Positions 55,154 to 62,747 of a stretch of 64,000 nucleotides of DNA are shown here, one piece after another (position 1 is the first letter of the stretch; each line of letters opens with the position of its first letter). The translations under genes and the position numbers were made by a program. The stretch comes from Litchfieldia alkalitelluris. GTDB taxonomy: Bacteria; Bacillota; Bacilli; Bacillales; Salisediminibacteriaceae. The notes below the pieces were generated by a model. It was not told the origin of the DNA and made no database searches. It saw nothing but the letters and a program-made list of their open reading frames with translations. Location of the stretch: assembly GCF_002153425.1 (NCBI RefSeq), contig NZ_KZ119600.1:2779920-2843919 (forward strand). Reading direction: 5' to 3'.

Positions 55154-55318
55154 ATGGATATTACACAATTTCTAATTATGATTGCCCCACCGTTAGTTAT
55201 GGTGGCATGTGTGGCCCTCGTTTTCCTTTGGGCGACTTACGGAAAAACTCCTAATTATATAAATGAAGATAAAGACAAGGATAATAACGAGCCAGTCCAA
55301 AAGGTAGCGAATCAATAA
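55154..55318 (+). CDS. cydS: CydS-like small subunit of cytochrome bd oxidase
   Basis: This 54-residue protein is a single-pass membrane protein: MDITQFLIMIAPPLVMVACV followed by ALVFLWATYGK, then a hydrophilic, charged C-terminal tail. The position right after cydB and the start TQFLIMIAPPLV resemble CydS, the small third subunit seen in the Geobacillus enzyme, which sits beside the CydA haems. Here the tail is longer than the short known CydS. A strong AAGGAGGAG lies 7 bases before the ATG, and a terminator follows directly. Confidence 0.8.
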   Translation: MDITQFLIMIAPPLVMVACVALVFLWATYGKTPNYINEDKDKDNNEPVQKVANQ

Positions 55319-55321
55319 AAC

Positions 55322-55362
55322 GTTAAGAGGGTGCCCCATAATTTTTGGGACACCCTCTTAAC
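55322..55362. terminator. Bidirectional terminator between convergent cydS and cydC
   Basis: GTTAAGAGGGTG and CACCCTCTTAAC form a 12-bp perfect stem, extended by CCCA/TGGG around TAATTTT. It lies between the convergent cydABS and cydDC transcripts, touching both stop codons, and can serve both. Confidence 0.85.
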
Positions 55363-55364
55363 AT

Positions 55365-57104
55365 TTATAAAATACTTGCTTCAATCTGTTTCATCTCGTA
55401 AAAATAGCCACGTTTTCTCATCAATTCATCAAACGTACCTGTTTCAACAATTCCCCCGTTTTCCATGACTATAATTTGATCCATTTTTTCAAGACCCTTC
55501 AAACGATGACTGATGAGGACAAAAGTATCCTCGTCCTCCATAAATAATTGATCATAAATAAATTGCTCCGTTAGGGAATCTACTGAAGAAGTAGGTTCAT
55601 CTAATAACCATAAATGGGAAGCCTTTAACATAGCCCTAGCAATTGCCAATCGTTGTTTTTCTCCTCCAGAAAGGTTTTCCCCCTTCTCAAGTACTGGATC
55701 ATCAAGAGAAAAATCTTCGAGTTTGACCGCTTCTAAGGCCTTCTTCAATTGTCCATCTGACAAGTCGTCACTAGCCAACAATAAGTTTTCTCTAATAGTT
55801 CCATAGAAAAAATGATTGCTTTGAAGGACAACATTCGTGCCTTCCCAGATGTTTTCTGCTTTTAGTTGATGGGTAGACTTGCCGTTTAGTATTATATCTC
55901 CTCTGAATTCTGGATAAGCCTTTAATAGTAAATATAAGAGTGTAGATTTACCGCTTCCACTTGGTCCCACAATGGCAGTTTTAGTCCCTGCTGGTATTTT
56001 CAATGAAACGTTTTTCAATGCTAAGCGTGGTTCATCTGGAAAACCAAATGAAAGATTTTTAACTTCTAATGACCATGCTTGATCCACATTTAATGCACCT
56101 AATTCACCGTCTTCATTATCTGCATTTCCTGGAGACAACGTCGATTCATTTTCTTTTTGATCCACAACAGAAAATAACCTTCCTGCGGCTCTACGACTAT
56201 CTTCAAAATGATTCGGAAAAGAAGCCATTGGCGTCGAGTTTTCAAAAACGGTTAAAGATATCATTACGAGCATTGCTAAAAATACCCCATCTAACTGCCC
56301 TTCCACAACAAACAGTGCACCAATTGTTAGTATAAGCCAAGATATCATAAGCGAAAGGGTTTGATTAATCGATTGACTATAAATAGCCTGAAGCCCGTAC
56401 TTTTCCTGCTCATTAACATACGATTGAGATGCCTTCAATAGTTGTTCCTCTTGAGAATCTAGCTTTTGGTGCAGTTTGAGATCCCTAAATCCATAGTGGT
56501 ATTCTGTTACTTCTGTAGAAAGGGCACCACGAACCTCCCTTAACTGATGCTGAATCCCCCGCTGCTTCATGGCGAACCATAAAGGTACAACAAAGCCTGT
56601 TAATATTAAGCCAAAAACTAGTATAAGGGCTATGGGTACAGAGAAGAAGGAGGTAAATACAATCGTACTTAGAAAAACAATTACCATTACAATTGGGGGA
56701 TAATAAACCCGCAAGAAAAAGTTTTGCAAGCTTTCCACATCTCCGACTATCCTAGATAATAGATCACCGCTTCTGTATCGATTGAATATCCTCGGTGCCA
56801 GTGGCTCAAGTTTTTCAAAGAAATGGACCCTTAGATTACTAAGTTTAGTAAATGTAGCTCGATGAGAATAGAATCGTTCTCCATATTTACTCAACGCTCG
56901 AGTAAAGCTAAATAGCTTAAGAAGGGCAATACTTACAGTCAAAATATATAAAGGTGGATTTACAGCTGCCTTTGATATTAAATAACCGCTATTTGCAAAT
57001 AAAGCCACAGCTGCAGTTCCTGCTAAATACCCAAATAATATAGACAGTAAAACGTCCTTTTTTTCTGCCATCATCAGCTTTATCACTAATCGTAAATCCT
57101 TCAT
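55365..57104 (-). CDS. cydC: Thiol reductant ABC exporter subunit CydC
   Basis: CydC is half of the CydDC ABC exporter needed for cytochrome bd assembly; it moves reduced thiols or haem-related compounds. The 579-residue protein has a six-helix membrane domain (about residues 15-300) and an ATPase domain with Walker A VGPSGSGKSTLLYL, signature LSGGEKQRLAIARAM and Walker B LWLLDEPTSSVD. The stretch SKYGERFYSHRATFTKLSNLR is typical of CydC. Its ATG overlaps the cydD stop by 4 bases. The genes face cydAB rather than following them. Confidence 0.93.
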   Translation of the reverse strand: MKDLRLVIKLMMAEKKDVLLSILFGYLAGTAAVALFANSGYLISKAAVNPPLYILTVSIALLKLFSFTRALSKYGERFYSHRATFTKLSNLRVHFFEKLEPLAPRIFNRYRSGDLLSRIVGDVESLQNFFLRVYYPPIVMVIVFLSTIVFTSFFSVPIALILVFGLILTGFVVPLWFAMKQRGIQHQLREVRGALSTEVTEYHYGFRDLKLHQKLDSQEEQLLKASQSYVNEQEKYGLQAIYSQSINQTLSLMISWLILTIGALFVVEGQLDGVFLAMLVMISLTVFENSTPMASFPNHFEDSRRAAGRLFSVVDQKENESTLSPGNADNEDGELGALNVDQAWSLEVKNLSFGFPDEPRLALKNVSLKIPAGTKTAIVGPSGSGKSTLLYLLLKAYPEFRGDIILNGKSTHQLKAENIWEGTNVVLQSNHFFYGTIRENLLLASDDLSDGQLKKALEAVKLEDFSLDDPVLEKGENLSGGEKQRLAIARAMLKASHLWLLDEPTSSVDSLTEQFIYDQLFMEDEDTFVLISHRLKGLEKMDQIIVMENGGIVETGTFDELMRKRGYFYEMKQIEASIL

Positions 57105-58831
57105 CCCACATCACCTCGCTGTAATGAAACCATATCACGATAATCCGAGTTTGAATTGGTCAGCTCATCATGAGTACCTTGTGCTACTAACTCTCCATTA
57201 GATATAAAGAGAATACTGTCTGAATTTTTTATCGTATGTAATCGATGGGCGACGGTAATCACCGTAGATGATTGACTTAACTCATAGATGGATTCTTGCA
57301 AGATTTTTTCAGTTTGGAGATCTAGTCCAACAGTAGGTTCATCAAACAGAATGACTGATGGTTTTTTTAGAAATGCTCTAGCTATTGCCATACGTTGTTT
57401 TTCACCACCAGAAAGACCTCTTCCCCCTTCTCCAATGGTGGTGTCGTAGCCATGCTCAAGCTCTTGAATCATAGAAGCAATTCCAGCCTTTTCAGCAGCT
57501 GCTTCCAATTCTATTTGAGAAGTTTCACCTTTCACACCAATGGAAATATTCTCTCTTATCGTTCCAGAAAAGAGATACGGATCTTGTGAAATATAGCTTA
57601 ATTGGTCCATCCAGCTACTTTCCTTATACTCTAATAAATCGGATCCATTAATGTTAACTCTTCCTCTAGAAGGTTGAAGAAGACCCGAGATAACCTGCAA
57701 TAATGTTGACTTACCAGAACCGCTTTTGCCAACAATAGCAATTTGGGCAAATGGAGAGATCTCAGCAGAAACATTCTGTAGGGAAAAACCAGTTTCCCCA
57801 TATTGAAATTGAATATTTTCTAGTCTAATGGTTGGAGGTTGTGCACCACCATTAAGTATCTTATCTCCCCAAATAACTGGTTGCTCTTCCATTTCCAGTT
57901 CTTCAATAATTTTTTTCGCAGCCCCCATACTCCCTCTCCCTGCATGAAAGGCACTTCCAAGTTCCTTAAGAGAGTTGTAGAATTCTGGAGCAAGTATCAG
58001 CACAAAAAATGCTGTATAGAAATTTAGATGCTGATATACAACGAGACGAAGCCCCACTTCTAATGCGATAAGGCCTATGCTAAGCATAGAAATAAATTCT
58101 AAGGCAAGGGAAGATAAAAATGCCACCTTTAAAACATCCATCGTAGCATCACGATATTGTAAACTACTCTGCCGAATAACTTCTTGTTTATCCTTTGCCC
58201 TACCAAAGAACTTTAGAGTTGTTAAGCCTTGTAAAATATCTAGGAATCTTCCTGAAAAAGCTGCCAATTTCTCTAACTGAGCTTCAGATTTCTTTTGCGT
58301 TGCGCCTCCAATTATAATCATAAAAATAGGAATGAACGGAGCTGTCACAATCATGATTAGCCCAGACACCCAATTTAAATAAAATGCAGTTCCAAGAATA
58401 ATTAATGGAACTACACTCGTTTGGATCATTTGTGGGTAGTATTTACTATAATAACTATCCACTTCATCCACCGCATCCATCATAATACTAACTTTCTCAC
58501 CTGATTGTCCTTTTAGTGAGGCTTGGATCGGATTTTTTGTATATTTACTGAGTAACTTCTGTCTAAACTGCAGTTTTGCTTTAGAAGCCATTTTCATACC
58601 AATTCGTCCATTTAAGTATGTAAATAAGGCCCTGGCTAGTAAAACCATTAATAGGCCTACGATAGATGGCAATACGTCACTCATGTTAGCTGATTTTAAA
58701 AACACACCATCTACAATGGACACAATAAAGTAAGTTTGTCCAATAACAATAACTCCAATTGACAACGCTAAGACATATAGGAGATACATTTGTTTTTTTT
58801 GTGCCCGTGCGATTTCTTTTAGTTGCTTCAT
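57101..58831 (-). CDS. cydD: Thiol reductant ABC exporter subunit CydD
   Basis: CydD is the partner half-transporter of CydC. The 576-residue protein has a membrane domain in the first 310 residues and an ATPase domain with Walker A VGKSGSGKSTLLQV, signature GLSGGEKQRMAIARAF and Walker B VILFDEPTVGLD. SGEKVSIMMDAVDEVDSYYSKY is a CydD-type membrane-domain motif. It is the first gene of a two-gene unit convergent with cydABS. B. subtilis nomenclature for the pair is reversed by some authors. Confidence 0.92.
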   Translation of the reverse strand: MKQLKEIARAQKKQMYLLYVLALSIGVIVIGQTYFIVSIVDGVFLKSANMSDVLPSIVGLLMVLLARALFTYLNGRIGMKMASKAKLQFRQKLLSKYTKNPIQASLKGQSGEKVSIMMDAVDEVDSYYSKYYPQMIQTSVVPLIILGTAFYLNWVSGLIMIVTAPFIPIFMIIIGGATQKKSEAQLEKLAAFSGRFLDILQGLTTLKFFGRAKDKQEVIRQSSLQYRDATMDVLKVAFLSSLALEFISMLSIGLIALEVGLRLVVYQHLNFYTAFFVLILAPEFYNSLKELGSAFHAGRGSMGAAKKIIEELEMEEQPVIWGDKILNGGAQPPTIRLENIQFQYGETGFSLQNVSAEISPFAQIAIVGKSGSGKSTLLQVISGLLQPSRGRVNINGSDLLEYKESSWMDQLSYISQDPYLFSGTIRENISIGVKGETSQIELEAAAEKAGIASMIQELEHGYDTTIGEGGRGLSGGEKQRMAIARAFLKKPSVILFDEPTVGLDLQTEKILQESIYELSQSSTVITVAHRLHTIKNSDSILFISNGELVAQGTHDELTNSNSDYRDMVSLQRGDVG

Positions 58832-58898
58832 AATTATATTATCTCCATTTCAACAAAGTAAAAATTAAATAGTGACCAAAAAAATTGGTTGAAAGTAC

Positions 58899-59516
58899 CT
58901 ACATCATGTTTAGTTTCTGTGCCCATTCATACCACTCACTACTTTTAACAATTAGGAGTTTATTCTTTATATTACGACGATGATTCTCTACGGTTTTGGG
59001 CGAGATGTTCAAAAGTTTTGCTGTGTCTTTAACAGTATAGCCCCGTACTTTTAAGTGAAATACTTCTTTTTCCCGATTCGACAATGAACTGTTCACATTC
59101 AGAAATAATTCGTCTTCTGATTTTTTATCCTTATTTAAAATAACCTTTTCTCCAGCCATGATTTTCTGAAATGTATCCATAAGATCTTCTAATGTGGACT
59201 TTTCATGAAAAACACCAAATAAATTCCTATTTTCCATATGAAAGATATCCTCTACCACGTCATGATCATTATACATAAACACAGTTTTCGTTGAATTAGG
59301 CAACTCGTTTAAAGCTAACAAAATGCTCTTTGTACCTCCAGCCCCACGAAGTCCTACATCTACAATTGTAAGGTCAAACTCGTACTCCCTTAGTGCCTCA
59401 ATGAATTCCTCTGTCGTTGCTACCATGACCATAGATTCGATCGGTTGTATATCCTTTAGTAATTGAATGAGACCATATCTAACTAATTCATGATTAATCC
59501 CAATTAATACTTTCAT
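58899..59516 (-). CDS. LuxR-type response regulator with an atypical receiver
   Basis: This 205-residue protein has a NarL/LuxR-type HTH at the C-terminus (LSNREKEVFHLKVRGYTVKDTAKLLNISPKTVENHRRNIKNKL, residues about 142-184) and an N-terminal receiver-like domain. The phospho-acceptor position is D53 (LTIVDVGLRGAGG), and a lysine is present in FHEKSTL, but the usual acidic pair is replaced by N8/H9 (IGINHELVRYG). Phosphorylation in the usual manner is therefore doubtful. No kinase gene is adjacent. ATG 59516 follows GAGGCGGGA. A SigA-type promoter with an overlapping inverted repeat lies upstream. Confidence 0.85.
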   Translation of the reverse strand: MKVLIGINHELVRYGLIQLLKDIQPIESMVMVATTEEFIEALREYEFDLTIVDVGLRGAGGTKSILLALNELPNSTKTVFMYNDHDVVEDIFHMENRNLFGVFHEKSTLEDLMDTFQKIMAGEKVILNKDKKSEDELFLNVNSSLSNREKEVFHLKVRGYTVKDTAKLLNISPKTVENHRRNIKNKLLIVKSSEWYEWAQKLNMM

Positions 59517-59583
59517 AATTCCCGCCTCATTTATAAGTGAAGTGTTTCTGTGATGTATTGAACTTACTATCTCCTGAAACACT

Positions 59584-59623
59584 ATCTTACCTTTTTTACG
59601 TGTGAAAAACAAAGGATTCACAC
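59584..59623 (-). promoter_or_regulatory. Promoter and overlapping inverted repeat of the LuxR-type regulator
   Basis: TTGTTT (59607-59612) and TAAGAT (59584-59589) are 17 bases apart and point to the regulator gene. GTGTGAA (59600-59606) and TTCACAC (59617-59623) form a perfect 7-bp inverted repeat with a 10-base spacer that covers the -35, suggesting an operator. Confidence 0.5.
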
Positions 59624-59696
59624 ACGGTACGCGAAAAAACGCAGTGGATTCATAAAATTAATAGGCTATGCTTTAGGGAAGTCACAGTAACAATCT

Positions 59697-60509
59697 TTAA
59701 TCTACTTGATTAATCATTTCTACAATACTTGTTATGTGAAAATCTTCGATCGCTCCGTCAGTCACCTTAGCACTTGAAAACTCTATACTTAACGGCACAC
59801 GTAATGCATAAAAACTAGGTACAGTTACTTCAAAAAGCACACTATCATTTGCAGGTATGCTATCAAACATGCCATCTAGAATTCTCACCGGAAGTGGCCT
59901 TTCTTCCTCCCTAAGACCTTCCTCACTAAATAACAATAAGTTTATTTCATTTATCTCTAAAGAGAAATTACTATTGTTTTTCACCTCAGCTGTTAATAAA
60001 ACAGAACCATCGCTTAGTTCTTCCTGATTAAGTATGTTGAAATCTACATTGTCTTTATTAGTGTATTGTGTAGTTATAAATTCAAACATATCACCAGAAC
60101 TATTAGAACATCCTGTTAAAGAATACTCTGATCTGTACTCTGAACCATTCACAATGAAATCGCTGCAATAGGAAACTTGTAAACCTGGTGTCCCTGCATA
60201 TCCATCTCCTCGATTATCGTATTTATATATAATTTGGCGACCATCATATGATAAATCATGGAAGATTGCACCTGCTTCTAATGTAAACTCTGTAATCCTC
60301 ATGTTATCCTTAATACCAACGTTCATGTTATCTATAAAACTCTCGAAAACATCGAGATTGCTTATTCCATTATCATAAGGAACGACATCTCCATTTTTTA
60401 TAGCATCTTCACGTGTGTATCCTGTTCCCTCAAATCCAGATTGACTATCGCACCCTATTAATACTAGAAATAATAATGTAACGGAAAAATATTTAATGAA
60501 TGAGTTCAT
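59697..60509 (-). CDS. Hypothetical lipoprotein
   Basis: The protein (270 residues) has a lipoprotein signal peptide with lipobox LIGC (Cys20), so it should be anchored on the outer face of the membrane. The remainder is soluble. A serine/tyrosine-rich middle section contains two further cysteines (VSYCSDF and LTGCSNS), and the C-terminal half (VLLTAEVKNNSNFSLEINEINLLLFSEEG) looks like a DUF4352-type immunoglobulin-like fold. I do not recognise the family. ATG follows GGAGGGC. It lies alone between the LuxR-type regulator and yebC. Confidence 0.8.
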   Translation of the reverse strand: MNSFIKYFSVTLLFLVLIGCDSQSGFEGTGYTREDAIKNGDVVPYDNGISNLDVFESFIDNMNVGIKDNMRITEFTLEAGAIFHDLSYDGRQIIYKYDNRGDGYAGTPGLQVSYCSDFIVNGSEYRSEYSLTGCSNSSGDMFEFITTQYTNKDNVDFNILNQEELSDGSVLLTAEVKNNSNFSLEINEINLLLFSEEGLREEERPLPVRILDGMFDSIPANDSVLFEVTVPSFYALRVPLSIEFSSAKVTDGAIEDFHITSIVEMINQVD

Positions 60510-60775
60510 TAGCGCAGCCCTCCAAAGATATATCGATAACTTAAATTAATCATACCACTTAAGTTACTGAGTTTTTGACCAAAACTGGAATATTTTGTGA
60601 TTATATGTAGGTAACTGAATCCTAGTTGAATTAAAATGATATATTATATGAGCCAATAATCTTTCGATATAACATAAAGTGGTTAATAACTCGAAAGGAA
60701 ATCTTGAAGCAACCCTTGCTTCTTCAGGTTATTAATGATCTTCTGATTCTAAAAAGGTTATTTTCACATTAATAA

Positions 60776-60804
60776 AACGTGTTGAAAATAACTTCCAACA
60801 CGTT
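60776..60804 (-). terminator. Rho-independent terminator of yebC/yeeI
   Basis: AACGTGTTG (60776-60784) pairs with CAACACGTT (60796-60804) around an 11-base loop, followed on the minus strand by TTATTAA. The 311-base spacer up to the lipoprotein gene otherwise shows only a short GAAGCAA/TTGCTTC hairpin near 60702. Confidence 0.7.
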
Positions 60805-60820
60805 CTGAGTATCTAACCTA

Positions 60821-61540
60821 TTATTCACCTAAATCAACGTTGTGATAAACCTGTTGCACATCCTCCAGGTCTTCCAATGCATCTACCATTTTTTCAAATT
60901 GTGCCTGAGATTCATTGTCCAATTTTATATCAGTTTGGGCCAACATTGAAATTTCAGCCACATTAAAGTCTGTTACTCCTGCATTCTTAAAAGCTTCTTG
61001 GACGGCATGAAATTGATCTGGTTCAGTATAGATAATAATCGTTCCATCTTCATCAATAATGTCGCGGGCATCTAAATCCGCTTCCATTAAAATCTCTAGA
61101 ACTTCATCTTCCGTTTTTCCTTCAAGACCAATGACTGCCGTTTCATCAAACATATAAGATACAGATCCACTGACTCCCATATTTCCACCATTTTTCCCAA
61201 AAGCAGCACGTACATCAGAAGCCGTACGGTTCACGTTATTTGTCAATGTATCTACGATAACCATGGAACCGTTTGGACCGAACCCTTCATATCTCAATTC
61301 ATCATAATTCTCTTCAGATCCACCTTTTGCCTTTTCGATTGCACGATCTATAATAGATTTTGGTACATTATACGTTTTTGCTCTTTCAAGGACAAACTTC
61401 AATGCCTGATTAAGTTCAGGATCAGGTTCACCCTGCCTTGCAACTACATAAATTTCTCGACCAAACTTAGCGTAGATTCGGCTAGTGTTTTTATCTTTCG
61501 CCGCTTTTTTCTCTTTAATATTATTCCATTTACGTCCCAT
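60821..61540 (-). CDS. YebC/PmpR family protein (YeeI-type)
   Basis: The 239-residue protein belongs to the YebC/PmpR/TACO1 family: [30 protein letters not shown] at the start, [40 protein letters not shown] in the middle. The start is of the B. subtilis YeeI type (GRKWNNIK) rather than the GHSKWxNI type. Members were annotated as transcription factors, but recent work points to a role in helping stalled ribosomes. ATG follows AAAGAGAGTG. It has its own terminator. Confidence 0.94.
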   Translation of the reverse strand: MGRKWNNIKEKKAAKDKNTSRIYAKFGREIYVVARQGEPDPELNQALKFVLERAKTYNVPKSIIDRAIEKAKGGSEENYDELRYEGFGPNGSMVIVDTLTNNVNRTASDVRAAFGKNGGNMGVSGSVSYMFDETAVIGLEGKTEDEVLEILMEADLDARDIIDEDGTIIIYTEPDQFHAVQEAFKNAGVTDFNVAEISMLAQTDIKLDNESQAQFEKMVDALEDLEDVQQVYHNVDLGE

Positions 61541-61691
61541 AAAATTTCACTCTCTTTCCCCATACTATGAAATTTAATTTAATCACTGTAATTGAAAAAA
61601 ATCACTAGAATTATTATACCGTAACAAAAGGCATGTTACGAGTTTATTCAAGGTAAAGAGCATCACCCAAAATAACAACATTTATTAATGT

Positions 61692-61720
61692 TTGTAAATG
61701 AGTAAACAAAGATATATAAT
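61692..61720 (+). promoter_or_regulatory. SigA promoter of the DUF2087 regulator gene
   Basis: TTGTAA (61692-61697) and TATAAT (61715-61720) are separated by exactly 17 bases, about 38 bases upstream of the gene. The surroundings are very AT-rich. Confidence 0.65.
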
Positions 61721-61758
61721 GTTTATGTATTAATAAATTATTATAAGAGGTGTTTACT

Positions 61759-62520
61759 GTGAGTGGAGATGAAATTTTTTGGACCGCCTCCATTGATGAA
61801 TTATCTAGAGGCTATATATATGATAATGATAATGACAAGTTTATATGTTTAATATGCTACAAAGACTATGAAAATGGCGTTATTTTTAAACGAGGCGAAG
61901 AATTGCTAGAAGCAAAAAAAGCGATCGTTCATCATATTACCGATATGCATGGTTCCATGTTCAATTATTTATTGAATATGGGCAAAAAACATACTGGATT
62001 GTCAGATCACCAAAGGGAACTAATGAGTTTATTTGAAAAAAGTTTATCTGATAAGGAAATTGAAAAGAAGCTTGATATTAGCCCTTCGACGATTAGAAAT
62101 CACCGATTTAAATTAAGGGAAAAGGAAAAACAGGCAAAAATATTCTTAACAATCATGTCTTTATTAAATGAAGATAAAGGAAAATCAAACGAGAAAGAGC
62201 TCATTCATATTCATAAGGAGGCAACAATGGTGGACGAAAGATATGCGATTACAAAGGAAGAGAAGGAAAAGGTATTAGCAACATATTTTAAGCATGGCCT
62301 TGATGGACCAATAACGTCGTTTCCAAGTAAAGAGAAAAGAAAAATAATTATATTGCAAGAGATAGTCAAACGTTTTGATAAAAATAGGGGATATTCTGAA
62401 AAAGAAGTAAACGAAATATTAAAATCTATTTACAGCGATTTCGTAACGATAAGAAGATATATGATTGAGTATGGATTTATGGATCGTAATAAAGATGGAA
62501 GTGAATACTGGATTAAATAA
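61759..62520 (+). CDS. LuxR-HTH / DUF2087 transcriptional regulator
   Basis: This 253-residue cytoplasmic protein combines three parts: an N-terminal region with a possible zinc site (CLICYKDYENG ... HHITDMHGS, about residues 30-65), a LuxR-like HTH (LSDKEIEKKLDISPSTIRNHRFKLREKEKQ, about residues 95-125) and a C-terminal DUF2087 domain (ITSFPSKEKRKIIILQEIVKRFDKNRGYSEKEVNEILK ... DRNKDGSEYWIK). I choose the GTG at 61759, 7 bases after AGAGGTG; a GTG at 61750 lies within that site. Its target genes are unknown. It is monocistronic, with its own promoter and terminator. Confidence 0.85.
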   Translation: MSGDEIFWTASIDELSRGYIYDNDNDKFICLICYKDYENGVIFKRGEELLEAKKAIVHHITDMHGSMFNYLLNMGKKHTGLSDHQRELMSLFEKSLSDKEIEKKLDISPSTIRNHRFKLREKEKQAKIFLTIMSLLNEDKGKSNEKELIHIHKEATMVDERYAITKEEKEKVLATYFKHGLDGPITSFPSKEKRKIIILQEIVKRFDKNRGYSEKEVNEILKSIYSDFVTIRRYMIEYGFMDRNKDGSEYWIK

Positions 62521-62548
62521 AAAATTGCGTTAGCCGATAAAATTTAAT

Positions 62549-62585
62549 GACAGCACACCACATGCTGCATAAGTGTTGTGCTGTC
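62549..62585. terminator. Terminator after the DUF2087 regulator gene
   Basis: GACAGCAC (62549-62556) pairs with GTGCTGTC (62578-62585), with CATGCTGCATAAG-type loop sequence; a T-rich stretch follows on the plus strand after a few bases. Confidence 0.6.
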
Positions 62586-62747
62586 ATTACCTATTTTTCT
62601 CGCCTATCTTGAAGCTTGTTTTTGTTCCAACAAATTATTTGTATCAATTATCATAATCCAAGGTCTTAGCTTAATTGTCTCTGTTATAGGATAATGTTGA
62701 CAATTAACACTGTTGTGAAAGGTTCGCTTCTTCCTTTTTAATATGAC

